64,000 nt of DNA from assembly GCA_031216915.1 (NCBI GenBank), contig CM062289.1:386920674-386984673 (forward strand). Reading direction: 5' to 3'. Below are positions 33,520 to 43,293 of this stretch, piece after piece. The stretch comes from Pictodentalium vernedei (taxonomy: Eukaryota; Mollusca; Scaphopoda; Dentaliida; Dentaliidae). A program made the translations under genes and the position numbers. Each line of letters begins with the position of its first letter. Position 1 is the first letter of the stretch. Under the pieces are notes generated by a model that was not told the DNA's origin, did no database searches, and worked only from the letters and a program-made list of their open reading frames with translations.

Positions 33520-34623
33520 TTAATGTTCTAAAACAGTTCGTGAAAACTCTGCTCCATGTGAATCATTCTGCCTGAAATAGAATTGAAAAAACGTTTGAGA
33601 AGAAGTCCAATTGGCAGTCTTCAGAATGCTGTCCAAAGTACACCCGGCATTAAAGACCGCAGAAGTTGAGGCAGATCTAGTGGAATGTGGTTTGAAGATA
33701 GAAGTATCAATTCCAGCACTGGACATGCTATCAGAAATCCATCTAGCTAATGTGGTAGATGTAATAGCTTTAAAGGTTTTGAAAGAGATGAAAAGCTGAA
33801 AAGATTTCCGCCTAAGGCGTGTCTGCATTAAATATTCTTTTAGGGTGCATATAACACACAATTTGTTGTCATGAAATAAATATAAACTTAATGTAGTATT
33901 AGTTTTCCCAGGTCTTGACGTCTTCAAAAGTTTCTGAATGAAGAACTTAACGGAACTCTGTTCGAACTTCATGAAACGGACATCTAAGGCAATGAAAGTT
34001 TGAGCTCTTTGAGCTGTAGTAAGAGCAATGAGACAAGCTAACTTTTTCGTCAGTAAATGCAATGGCAAACTGTGGTGAGGATAAAGGTCACGTAAATAAG
34101 TCAGTAATGATGACACAGGCCAAGTTGTAACATACCGTGGAAGTGGAGGACGGGTGTTAAAAACACCCTTCATCAACCGGTTAATCAAATGGGAGTTTGA
34201 AAAAGAGATCCCGCAAGTAAGAAGAATCGTTTGATTGATCATGGAGCGGTGTGTGTTAACACTGTAAGACTTACCACTTTGGAATAGGAAATTCAAATAA
34301 TTAGCCACATTTATCTCAAGGGGTGTACAGGGATCAATGTATTGTGATGAACACCAAGCCACCCATTTGTTCCAGGCGAGATCATACTGTTTCCTGGTAG
34401 ATTTTCTCCAAGATTGTAGAACGAGCTCTGAAGAGCCGACTGAAACCCCTTTTGCTCGGACCGAAGCCCAGATGCTACGCATGCGATGAGATGCAATTGA
34501 TCGTGGAGCGGGTGTATTTTGCCTGAATGAGGAAGTGTAAGCCTGTTTGCCTTCTTTGGCAGAGCTATTGGTATGTCTTTTAAAGCTTCCATCAAAATGG
34601 GGAACCATGGTTGGGTTGACCAA
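33520..34623 (-). CDS. DIRS-A tyrosine recombinase
   Basis: 367 residues. It is expected to integrate the circular DNA copy by site-specific strand exchange. The catalytic tetrad is visible in the C-terminal half: Arg206 in TTAQRAQT, His313-x-x-Arg316 in KPHSTRSAS, Trp339 in TANWTSS, and nucleophile Tyr349 in FFQFYFRQ. Residues ~65-160 form the helical core-binding part (RKSTRKQYDLAWNKWVAW). The ORF overlaps the end of the RT ORF by 313 nt in another frame, so the true start may be later than Met1 (for example Met48). No stop or frameshift is seen; it could be active. Confidence 0.92.
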   Translation of the reverse strand: MVNPTMVPHFDGSFKRHTNSSAKEGKQAYTSSFRQNTPAPRSIASHRMRSIWASVRAKGVSVGSSELVLQSWRKSTRKQYDLAWNKWVAWCSSQYIDPCTPLEINVANYLNFLFQSGKSYSVNTHRSMINQTILLTCGISFSNSHLINRLMKGVFNTRPPLPRYVTTWPVSSLLTYLRDLYPHHSLPLHLLTKKLACLIALTTAQRAQTFIALDVRFMKFEQSSVKFFIQKLLKTSRPGKTNTTLSLYLFHDNKLCVICTLKEYLMQTRLRRKSFQLFISFKTFKAITSTTLARWISDSMSSAGIDTSIFKPHSTRSASTSAVFNAGCTLDSILKTANWTSSQTFFQFYFRQNDSHGAEFSRTVLEH

Positions 34624-36473
34624 AGAGGTACTAAAATGAGAGCTTTGCGTACCTTGTTTTCTTGAAGTTTTATGAGAGTTTTCAGAATCAACCTGAAAGG
34701 AGGAAATAAATATGGTAAGTATTGTCCCCAGTCAAGAGTAAAAGCATCAGTATGAATGGACATAGGGTCAGGTTTCCATGAAACAAATGGAAGAAGTTTG
34801 TAGTTCAGATGTGAAGCAAAAAGATCGATGTCTGGTGTAAAAGTTTGATGACATATTCTGTCAAAAATATCCCCATCTAAGGCCCATTCAGTGGTGTCAT
34901 TAAATTGACGCGATAAATTATCTGCATCAAAATTCTGTGAGCCTGGTATATGAGAGGCTGACAAGAAAATGGTGTGCTCAAAACACCAGCTGAAAATGTC
35001 CTTTGTCAAGTGAAAAAGGCCTGGAATTTTTCCCCCCATGTTATTAATATATGCTACAGTAGTAGAATTATCAGAGAGGACACAAATGTGCATATCACTG
35101 AATCCAGAACACAGACTATGCAATCCCATCTGTACAGCCTTGAGCTCTAGATAATTAATATGAGAGGAATCCGTGAGGTTAGCAGCCCATCGTCCATTTG
35201 TATTGTTGAGTTCACATTTCGCTCCCCATCCCAATAATGAGGCATCAGTTTGTAAGAATTTAGATATTGTAGGTGGGCGAATAGCCTTGCCATTCATAAT
35301 TTCAATGTTATCAATCCACCAAGAAATTTCAGTTTTTGCCTGATCTGATAACCTGATGGATGCATCAAAATTGTAATTGCTGACATGTAATGCTTGTGAC
35401 TTATCCCAATCAAGATGACGGTAATAGAAATGACCCAAGTGTATAGCTCTCAAAGAAGAGGTGTACATGCCTACCAGCTGCGCCACCTCTCGAATGGTCG
35501 GAGAAGTAGAACTTAAAAGCACCTTAGACTGGTGGATAATATTGCTAACTTTATCTTCTGGAAGGAAAATCTTAAATTGGACCGAATCAATTATAAACCC
35601 AAGATATTGAATTCTCTGACATGGGTCCAAAACCGATTTCTCTACATTAATTTGAAATCCTAACGATTCAAAAAGTTTAGTGATTTCCTGTGTTTGGTGC
35701 TGACAAATACTTTCAGAGGCATTAGAAATGAGTGAATCGTCAATGTAATAAAAACATTGGATACCTTTCTTTCGTAGACAAGAAAAAATTGGTTTCAGAA
35801 TTTTCGTGAAAATTCTCGGGCCGCTGGAAAGGCCAAATGGGAGACAGGTAAATTCGTACAGTTGATTGTTCCAAAAAAACTTTAGAAATTTCCGATCGTT
35901 TGTATGGATAGGAAGACTGAAATAAGCATCCTTCAGATCGATTGATGTAAAAAATTGAAATGGTTGGATGGCTTGTAGTACTACATCAATAGTTTCTTGT
36001 TGAAAATGGTGGTATTCAATAAAGGCATTTAGCTGTTTCAAATTGATAACAGGTCGATATTTCCCATTTTTCTTTCGCCGAAGAAAAATGTTAGAAATGA
36101 ACTGAGTACTGACAGTAGTAGATTTTTCAATGGAACCCTTATTTAGCATGTCAGTTATGAGATCATTCATAATGGACTTTTCAGAATCATTAAACATAAT
36201 AGGTTTCGGTATGTGGTGTTGGATCGGCTCATTGATAAATTCAAGACGATGTCCAGATATGTTGCTGAGAACCCATGTAACGTCTGTTAATTGTGCCCAA
36301 TTGGAAAGAAATTTCTTTAAATTTCCAGCCATTTTACAAGTAGGATTTCTGTTAAGATTAGAACTTACCTCTACTTCTGTGACGAAAGATCTTTGGTCAC
36401 GTTGTTGTTTGGAGCGTATGGCTTCCTGTCTTGCCAAAATTTTCCCCGTTGATAGGGTCTGGTGTGTTGCCAT
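34311..36473 (-). CDS. DIRS-A reverse transcriptase, RNase H and methyltransferase-like domain
   Basis: 720 residues. RT: FLRRKKNGKYRPVINLKQLN (~130-149), SIDLKDAYFSLPI (177-189), LPFGLSSGPRIF (211-222) and active site YYIDDS (Asp245/Asp246). RNase H: Asp410 in LQTDAS, Glu443 in YLELKAV, Asp468 in LSDNST and Asp518 in FDADNLSR. The downstream block from ~548 (DIDLFASHLNYKL, then SWKPDP, DAFTLDW, FPPF, LVPLWSTQPWFP) corresponds to the region called a DAM-like methyltransferase in DIRS and Ngaro elements. It overlaps gag by 103 nt in a different frame. No disabling change is seen. Confidence 0.93.
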   Translation of the reverse strand: MATHQTLSTGKILARQEAIRSKQQRDQRSFVTEVEVSSNLNRNPTCKMAGNLKKFLSNWAQLTDVTWVLSNISGHRLEFINEPIQHHIPKPIMFNDSEKSIMNDLITDMLNKGSIEKSTTVSTQFISNIFLRRKKNGKYRPVINLKQLNAFIEYHHFQQETIDVVLQAIQPFQFFTSIDLKDAYFSLPIHTNDRKFLKFFWNNQLYEFTCLPFGLSSGPRIFTKILKPIFSCLRKKGIQCFYYIDDSLISNASESICQHQTQEITKLFESLGFQINVEKSVLDPCQRIQYLGFIIDSVQFKIFLPEDKVSNIIHQSKVLLSSTSPTIREVAQLVGMYTSSLRAIHLGHFYYRHLDWDKSQALHVSNYNFDASIRLSDQAKTEISWWIDNIEIMNGKAIRPPTISKFLQTDASLLGWGAKCELNNTNGRWAANLTDSSHINYLELKAVQMGLHSLCSGFSDMHICVLSDNSTTVAYINNMGGKIPGLFHLTKDIFSWCFEHTIFLSASHIPGSQNFDADNLSRQFNDTTEWALDGDIFDRICHQTFTPDIDLFASHLNYKLLPFVSWKPDPMSIHTDAFTLDWGQYLPYLFPPFRLILKTLIKLQENKVRKALILVPLWSTQPWFPILMEALKDIPIALPKKANRLTLPHSGKIHPLHDQLHLIACVASGLRSEQKGFQSALQSSFYNLGENLPGNSMISPGTNGWLGVHHNTLIPVHPLR

Positions 36474-37990
36474 TGCGGTCGTTGGTTTTGACGACTGAAC
36501 CCTCGATTGTACGGCCGGCCGAATTGGGGTCTCCCCCTTCCTGCCCCTAAAAAAGAATCCTTGAAGGATCTGGCATTGGCTGTTTTCTGAATTTCATTGA
36601 TTTCCTTTATTTTTTTAAAAATGTCGTCGCCAAACAACAAAGATGTAATTTTGTTGTCCGCAGAAAAAAACCCTTTATAGGAGTTTTTCAGAATGGGTCT
36701 CAGGAAATTTCGTCGCATGATTGACAATTCAAATTGAGAGGAGGCAGTAAGCAACAAATTTTCAACAGAAAATTTTTTAATGGCTGACAAGTCAGGATTA
36801 CTTTGCCTGAGCTCTTCAGTAAGATGTAAATTGGCTGCCAGAGATCCAGCCAGCATTTTCTGGATTTTTTGGACATTACAGTCCCTTGCCCTGATTTGCG
36901 AATTATGAATTTGGGACCAGATTTCCGGATTGACCCGTGGGGGTTGAATGAAAGTACAATTCTGTGGAATAACAGAATGGTCCAGAACCTTGTCTATTTT
37001 ACTTTTGTCATTCTGTGTTGTACAGTTTTTGGTAATATACTGAGCCATTGTATCATTAATATCAGGCCCCATTTTGAGTGCAGTGGAATCCATGGTAATA
37101 TCAGGAAGATCAAAATTAGTTTCCTCGGAGTAATCAAAAAGATTATCAACTTCTGCCATGACATTATCATGTATAGAAATTTGATCAACATCAGGTCCGT
37201 TTTGATCCTGATCAATATAATCATCATTCGCTAACATTTGCTTAATTATAGAATGAGAAGGCTTAGTTCGTGTTTTTTCAACATTGTCAATTCTGGCATT
37301 TAAATCAGATACCTTGGATAGGATTTGTGAAAGAATATCTTCCGATTCCACTGTATTCAGAATAGGTACCGCTTTAACAGTATGGCCTGGTATATTTAGC
37401 TTTCGCCTTTTTGGCGATATATTATGCGAAAAAGCAGAAGGGTCGTGGTTAGGTGGTACGACTGTGTCGTGCGATTTCACTCTTTTACCTGTGGTAAGTT
37501 TCTCTTGTTCTAGAGATTTTGTGACGACTGAGTCGAGAACTTCATTGGCGTTACATTTTTTGTTTACGGAAGTTGAGGAAGGTTTCCTGGTTTTAGACGC
37601 TGAAGAGCTCTTTTTGTTGCCTCCCTTGGATGATTGGCGAAATTGACTGGTAGATGTTGCATCATCATTGTTTTTAACTTGAACATCTTTGGATGTTGTT
37701 TTCGACTGAGTCGAGTATTTAGGCCCAATATAGTTTCCTGAATCGAGATCAAAATCATAGCCACTGAGGGAATTCTCTTCCGTTTCTGACAAAAATATAC
37801 TGAGGGCATCATCGTCAGCTGATTGTTTTAAAGGAAGAAGAATATTAGATGGATTCGTAAAATCGATATCCACTCCGTGATCATGAATAATTTTGTCCGA
37901 TTTTTCACCAGAAGTGGAAGGTACAACTTTAGAAGTGCTGGGCACTTGATCGGTTTTGTGACGTGAGTTATCAGATTGTGTTTTGCCCAT
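36371..37990 (-). CDS. DIRS-A gag-like protein
   Basis: 539 residues, the first ORF of the element, starting 25 nt inside the right ITR's inner edge. It is expected to bind and package the element RNA. The first ~230 residues are Ser/Lys/Asp-rich and probably disordered; residues ~220-460 are more structured (VESEDILSQILSKVSDLNAR, NPEIWSQIHNSQIRARD); the C-terminus (~485-539) is RG/Q-rich (GAGRGRPQFGRPYNRGFSRQ), suited to nucleic-acid binding. There is no CCHC knuckle. A degenerate relative is present at 48110-49151. Confidence 0.85.
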   Translation of the reverse strand: MGKTQSDNSRHKTDQVPSTSKVVPSTSGEKSDKIIHDHGVDIDFTNPSNILLPLKQSADDDALSIFLSETEENSLSGYDFDLDSGNYIGPKYSTQSKTTSKDVQVKNNDDATSTSQFRQSSKGGNKKSSSASKTRKPSSTSVNKKCNANEVLDSVVTKSLEQEKLTTGKRVKSHDTVVPPNHDPSAFSHNISPKRRKLNIPGHTVKAVPILNTVESEDILSQILSKVSDLNARIDNVEKTRTKPSHSIIKQMLANDDYIDQDQNGPDVDQISIHDNVMAEVDNLFDYSEETNFDLPDITMDSTALKMGPDINDTMAQYITKNCTTQNDKSKIDKVLDHSVIPQNCTFIQPPRVNPEIWSQIHNSQIRARDCNVQKIQKMLAGSLAANLHLTEELRQSNPDLSAIKKFSVENLLLTASSQFELSIMRRNFLRPILKNSYKGFFSADNKITSLLFGDDIFKKIKEINEIQKTANARSFKDSFLGAGRGRPQFGRPYNRGFSRQNQRPQWQHTRPYQRGKFWQDRKPYAPNNNVTKDLSSQK

Positions 37991-38014
37991 CTTAGTAGCG
38001 TGCGTCTCAACAGC

Positions 38015-38185
38015 AAATATGATTCAATTATTGTCTGTGAGACTTTTATGTAGTACCAGACGCAGCCCGTGCGTATCGACTCAGTCGATCTTTCTGAAAC
38101 TCTTCAAAACGAGACCAGCGTGCACTACTCAATCAGTGAAGTGCTACTTAACCCTCAAACTTGGGAGATTTATGTGGGAAAGAAT
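38015..38185. repeat. DIRS-A right inverted terminal repeat
   Basis: 171 bp, complementary to 33030-33176 over its inner part and to 33317-33361 of the ICR at its outer 45 bp. It ends AGAAT before host sequence CATTATTTG. The promoter for the minus-strand ORFs is expected here. Confidence 0.92.
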
Positions 38186-38313
38186 CATTATTTGAAATCA
38201 AGTTGAAAAAGTTAACATTTATCTTTTCATCCTGTCGTGTTATTGCAAATATTTTTTAATATATATTGTTCTGACAAAAATGGTCTGCAGAACTTCACAT
38301 ATTCATTTCATTG

Positions 38314-38504
38314 TTAACTCTTAACCCACTGATTATTTTCAAGATAGTTTTCATTAATCAAGCCATGGCTGCTGTGAAATCATTGGTGAAAATATCCATA
38401 CCATGTACAGGAAGAAAATTTGATTAAATGTGCCCAAATTATACATATTTCAGTGGTGTCCTGTCCTGGGCAGGAGTATCCGCCAGCAGCATGTAAGGAG
38501 TTAA
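38314..38504. mobile_element. TTAACTC-type palindromic MITE
   Basis: TTAA at 38314-38317 and 38501-38504, with TTAACTCTTAACCC on the left and CCAGCAGCATGTAAGGAGTTAA on the right, the inverse of 5872-6107. It sits 48 bp before host exon 7. Confidence 0.6.
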
Positions 38505-38551
38505 GCCTTTGAGCAGACAATGTTGAGCATTTACTTTTATTTCCATTGCAG

Positions 38552-38600
38552 ACCTAAACAGAGAAGTCAAAGAAGAGCTCTATAAACTGTTAAAGCAAAA
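38552..38600 (+). CDS. Host gene exon 7
   Basis: Exon of 49 nt between acceptor tatttccattgcag and donor gtaagt. Two bases, 15 codons (LNREVKEELYKLLKQ) and two bases (AA). Only this frame is open; the other two stop at once. The peptide looks helical. AA plus the T at 51047 makes AAT. The exon starts 366 bases past the right end of DIRS-A and is followed by the repeat block with the SINE at 38771. Confidence 0.72.
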
Positions 38601-38639
38601 GTAAGTTGATTCTTTTCATTGTCTGTTATCACGTGCAGT

Positions 38640-39235
38640 GAAATCCTGTTAATTGAATTACCACTTTACCAGTGAAAATTATTCAGTTAACAGGAGTTTT
38701 CAGTTAACAGGTCACTTTTCTGTATTCTAGAGAAAACTGAGTTTTTATTCTATTATATGTTGTTTGATAGGGAGCGCGGTGGCTCAGTAGGTAGAGGTGC
38801 AGACTGCAAGCCGAGAGGTCCTCGGTTCGAATCCCACCTGCGGCAACCGCGTTGTGTCCTTGGGCAAGACACTTCATCTCCATTGCCTGCATGGGGGCAC
38901 GATGACGCCATGTACTAAGGCGTACTGCACGTCGATGGTACACATGTCTTCAACCAATCTAACCCTGCCTGTGCCGCAGTGCAGAGTTACAATGTTGGGG
39001 AGCTGGCAGCTGCTCGTCGTTGCTCGGTGGTTCTCTCCGGGTACTCCGGCTTCCTCCGCCCGTAAAACTGTCACAGTCATGATTAGCCATTGTGCATAAA
39101 AATGTGACCATAAACATCAATAAATAAATAAATAAATATTTTGTTTGATAGAGCTCATGGATCTCTGTCAAACAAGATATAATAAATTAAATGTCTGTAT
39201 TGGACATACTAGGGCCAAATAGCCCAACAAACATG
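38640..39235. repeat. 10640-type repeat split by a SINE
   Basis: AGTTAACAGGAGTTTTCAGT and the palindrome arms TTATATGTTGTTTGATAG (left) and GATAGAGCTCATGGATCTCT (right) flank the SINE at 38771-39140. The remainder (ATGTCTGTATTGGACATACT) matches the copy at 10800. Confidence 0.65.
38771..39140 (+). mobile_element. tRNA-derived SINE, full length, 11-bp target duplication
   Basis: GGAGCGCGGTGGCTCAGTAG (A box region) and GGTTCGAATCCCACC (B box) form the tRNA-like head. The body includes CCGCGTTGTGTCCTTGGGCA and CTCCGGCTTCCTCCGCCCGT; the tail is (AAAT)n at 39119-39138. It is flanked by TTGTTTGATAG at 38760-38770 and 39141-39151. The least degraded copy in the window. Confidence 0.92.
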
Positions 39236-39454
39236 GGGAATTTTGTAACTGTTACTTTCTTGACATATTACAGTATATTTATGCTTGCCAAAATTTTTTC
39301 GGATGGAGAATCTAGTCATTGCTTTATCTGCCTGTCCATCTGTCTGTCTGTCTGAAACAAATGGTTTCCAGATGATAACTATATTGTTGCTTTCTTGCAT
39401 GACCTTATATTTTTGCAACATTACTACCTACCATGAAATACAGATCAAGTTTCA

Positions 39455-40528
39455 TTTTTAGCCCAACTGTTTACAGTGAGGGCTATGGTCATGACTTTTG
39501 TCCATCCGTCTGTCTGTCCGTCTGTTAACATTTAGAGTTTTGGTTAAAATTTGTGGTTAAAGTTTTTTACTGAAGGTTCAAGTGGTGTTTTTTTTTCTTT
39601 TTTTCCTGTTTAGTCATGACTTTCTTCTGTCTGTCTGTTAACATTTGGAGTTCTGGTTAAAGTTTGTGGTTAAAGTTTTTTAGTCAACCTTAAAGTTTTT
39701 TGGGTTTTTTTTTTCTTTCAAGTTGATATTACTATTGTTTGTATCATTCTCATTTTGTTTTTATTTTTTTCTGTTTCATGTTATTTTGGGAAATATTTAA
39801 CCCTTTTTTTGTATGGCAATTTAACTTACAACTTCCAGGTTAAAGTTTTTGGTTAATGTTTTTTTTTGGGGGGGGGGGGGGGGAGTGTTTTAAAATTATA
39901 CCTTTAATTCTTCAAACAGTTTAGTGGAATGTCACTGTTTCTTATTTGGGACAATGTCTACTATCTATTGAACATTTCTACTGTGATTTTTATTAATATC
40001 GGCATGATTTTAACCCCTTGTAAACATGTTTTCAGACTTACTTTCTTTGTATTTGAAATCAGACTTTGCCACAAACTTATTTTCTCTAATTTGGGGGCGT
40101 GGTGGCGTTGCGGTAACCGGTTCTCGTCAGATCACCGAAGTTAAGCAACGTCGAGCACAGTTAGTAGTTGGATGGGTGACCATTTCAGTGACTGATTCAC
40201 ACTCCCGCGTTGTGTCCTCATAAAAAAAAAAAATAAAAATTTACACTAATTCTTGCAGGGTCAATACAACTTAATGATTCCATTTACATCAATGATTTCT
40301 TTTATCGGTTTTAGGAAATATTTAACCCTTTTTTGCCAATCAGTTTTACTTAGTATTCCCAGCTTAAAGTTTCGGTTTAAAGTTCTGCTTTTCAAGGTTC
40401 TGCGTTTCATTCTCCAAACACTCTGTTAAAATGTCATTTCTTTTTTTCATTTTCAGGCAAGGTCTACTGAAGCTGTACACAGTGGTTTCAAATAATATTG
40501 GCATTAATTTAACCCTTTTCACAACACT

Positions 40529-40540
<12 letters not shown>
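39455..40540 (+). repeat. Second copy of the 30735 repeat, with 5S SINE insertion
   Basis: AGCCCAACTGTTTACAGTGAGGGCT hairpin, then (TCTG)n and the same block order as 30735-31656. It has a G run at 39868-39883, the SINE at 40092-40245, and ends near a second G run at 40540-40558. Confidence 0.8.
40092..40245 (+). mobile_element. 5S rRNA-derived SINE
   Basis: Carries the internal RNA polymerase III promoter of 5S rRNA: AGATCACCGAAGTTAAGCAA and CGTCGAGC (A box), GGTTAGT-like intermediate element (AGTTAGTAG), and TTGGATGGGTGACC (C box), at ~40125-40182. It then has CCCGCGTTGTGTCCT and a poly(A) tail (40221-40240). CTAATT flanks both sides (40086-40091 and 40246-40251). The paralogous site at ~31318 lacks it. 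Too divergent outside the promoter to be a functional 5S gene. Confidence 0.88.
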
Positions 40541-40559
<19 letters not shown>

Positions 40560-41647
40560 GGGAGGGCATTTAGGCACTTTTTTTTTCTTTCATCAAAAAT
40601 GCTTTTTTATAGTTTTGGTTAAAGTTTGTGGTTAAAAACCCAGACAAACACCACCACCCCCTCCCGCACCCCCCACCCCAATTAAGCTTTTTTTTTCTTC
40701 TTTTCTCCAATATGCATTTTGAACTATTTACAGTCACTACATGCACATGTTCAATGCAGGTGGTATACAGGGTATTTTGGCTGAGTTATTGCACTTTATG
40801 GACTTGAAATTTGTTTCATTTTTACCATCTGTGGAGGCTTAGGTGCGAAATTAAATCAGAAAGACAAATTAGCCAGACATGTTAACTTTCCCGGAATGCC
40901 CGGGCAAATCCCGAAATTTCAGAGTAGTTCCCAGCATCCCAGATGGGAATCAGTTTTGGACCAAAAATCCAGGAAAACAACAGTTGAATATTTCTTTCCC
41001 GTTGTAACTTATGTAAAAATTTCGGAGTTAAATCACATGCATTTCAAACTCTGGTAAAAACTTGCGAAGCAGTAAAATATGGATTTAAGTTAAATTTATT
41101 TAAGAAAAGGGTATTTTATGATATATATTTCAGCTGTGTTCATGTTTATTTCTGTTTTTTTCTTCGTAATCGGAGATTCGTGATCAGTGTGTGAGTGTCG
41201 AAGTGAAAATAGATGACTTACTTTCAAAAAAATAACTCCACCTTCAATGCAGTTTTTTGGTAAATAAAATATAATATGAAAAGGAATTAAATAATATATG
41301 ATATATTTATTTATTAATAGAATAGCTTTAATCCTCATCCCTTTACCAAATCAAAACGTAAAGAACGCCATGACCTCAACTATTTAACACAGTTTAAAAA
41401 TAGGTTAAAGTCGCTTAGGATGCCGAAAAATTATGACTGCATATTTATGCACAATGGACTTATTTTCTAACACGACATTTATTCTGTTGTGCTGACTACA
41501 GAACTGTTAACTGTACCCAGAAAATTTTGAATGGAATTAAAAAAAAAAAAAAAAAACCTTGAATGATGAAAAGAAGAGTTTTGTGCAGGGCACAAGCGTC
41601 CCCACATGCAAGAAGGATTTTGAGAAAGATACTTTCCAAGTACTAAT
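40541..41647. other. Intronic, G- and T-rich runs, no supported gene
   Basis: G run at 40540-40558, C-rich segment 40640-40680, and blocks recalling 31870-31960 (TCTCCAATATKCATTTGAAC, CAGTCACTACATGCA) that suggest a shared repeat. An A run at 41539-41557. No coding sequence supported. Confidence 0.45.
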
Positions 41648-42076
41648 CTTCTTGCTAGTGTTTGGACAATTAGTGATTTTTGCTAGTCGACTAGTCGCTA
41701 GTGATAGTCGACGTCTAGTCGATTAGTCGAAAACCCCTTCCGTAACACTGTTGAAAATTTGCGTCTCTATTTACGGAGTAATACGGACCTGTATCTCGCA
41801 TTTTTCCGACCTCAAATCAGAGGGATTCTACTCGAGGTTATAAACCAAGGTTATTTATCGATGAACGGCAATAAAAATTGGGAAAACTAAAAAAAATAAG
41901 CAAAAAACTTACCCTTTATAAAATATTTATTCTAGTAATTTCACAATTACTTCTCATGATTCAGGGTGTATCATATTATCCACTATCCAGAAACACTTTA
42001 GTAAAATAATTAGATTAGGAAATCGGTGCTCTCACCGCTCTGTGTGTGACGGACTGACGATGTCACTGATGTGTGT

Positions 42077-42328
42077 TTAACCCTTTACCTAACATGAAAA
42101 GCAGACGACACTTGCAAAAAAAATTCTTGAATAACTAATTTTTTTCATTTTTTGTCTCAAAAACATAGGTTATGACCCCTTGTTGGAACGAGCTCGACAA
42201 GCTCGTTCCAATGAGGGGTCATAACCTATGTTTTTGAGACAAAAAATGAAAAAAATAATGAAAATTAATTGGCGATTTTTAAGAATAGCGCTGGCCGGTT
42301 TTGGCCGTTATGTTAGGTAAAGTGTTAA
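42077..42328. mobile_element. TTAA MITE nested in the hAT element
   Basis: TTAA at 42077-42080 and 42325-42328; CCCTTTACCTAACATG on the left, GTTATGTTAGGTAAAGTG on the right; the core GTTGGAACGAGCTCGACAAG and its mirror are nearly perfect. Very close to the copies at 32172 and 51332. Confidence 0.85.
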
Positions 42329-42729
42329 ATAAAATAAGTTCCGTATATTGATAATTGAATACTTCGATTTCACGCCTTGTCTGAACTTTGAAGTTCTCTG
42401 AGATAGACTGAGAATTTAGTGGAAAATAATCAAAATATTTAACCGAAAATGAGCAATTCTTTCGCCAATTATAATGAATTATCAAGGAAGATGAAGGAAC
42501 AAAAAAACTCTGCATGTGAATCGTCATTAATTTTTTTTAAAAAAGGCTATTGAACAATCTGACGGACAGACGGTGACCTGAGCTGAGTGAGCTCACATAC
42601 TAAATGCCAAATGATGCCTTTACCTCAACCCAATAGGCTCTGGAGTTAAAACTTGAGAGCTTGTTAGGTAACTTAGGTTGAGGGTAAGGCACGTTTTAAG
42701 CAGAAACATGTGATAGCTCAACCCTAGAG

Positions 42730-42950
42730 TGAACCCTTTACCTTAGATAACGACAAAAATTTTATCTTCATTTTCCTACGGTAAAGGCAAAAATTATATC
42801 TTCATTTCGTGCTTCTAAAACATAGATTATGACCCCTCACTGGAACGAGCGTATGACCCTTGTTCCAGAGAGATGTCACAACCTATGATTTAGAAGCAAA
42901 AATGAAAGTATTCAGTTACACAGTAAATTTTTCCTCACGTGTTGTCTGCA
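42730..42950. repeat. Degenerate TTAA MITE
   Basis: CCCTTTACCTTAGATAACGA, AAAACATAGATTATGACCCC and ACAACCTATGATTTAGAAGC preserve the layout, but the right terminus is lost. Confidence 0.5.
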
Positions 42951-43293
42951 ACTTATTTAAAAAGATATGTAGGAAATCAGATTGTATTTTGAATGAAAAA
43001 GCACATCGACCATGCACAGCCGACTCCATTTCCAAAATATCCTCCCAGGATGGGCTAATTCAGCCCAATTGGCTTCAATATTCAAGGAGTTTCCAGGTCC
43101 TTGAGAGGGTGTTTTAAAATTCAAGGACTTTCAATGAATTCACTAAGAGTCTAAGATGCCGTCACAGGAACTCTGTAAATATGTTTGTGGTTTAATTGGT
43201 TTCATCACCCCTAGTTAACTTTTGATACAGTCTTCACAACAACAATCTTCATCCATATGTTCACTGTATTCTGATTTGGCTGAGAGTTCATCA

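Larger units (their letters stand above)
32969..38185 (-). mobile_element. DIRS-type YR retrotransposon (DIRS-A), apparently complete
   Basis: A 5.2-kb element with three overlapping ORFs on the minus strand (gag-like, RT-RNase H plus methyltransferase-like, tyrosine recombinase), inverted terminal repeats of unequal length, and an internal complementary region matching both outer ends. DIRS elements replicate through a circle and integrate by a tyrosine recombinase, so no target duplication is expected and none is seen; both ends carry AAT (32969-32971 and 38183-38185). All three ORFs are open. It sits between host exons 6 and 7. Confidence 0.93.

Noticed and set aside
36130-37646. Plus-strand ORFs over DIRS-A
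   Set aside because: Antisense shadows of gag and RT with no domain of their own.
38771-39140. tRNA gene candidate
   Set aside because: A and B boxes are present, but the cloverleaf does not close and the body, tail and target duplication identify a SINE.
40092-40245. 5S rRNA gene
   Set aside because: Only the internal promoter portion matches; the 5' third and the 3' end are altered and a poly(A) tail follows.
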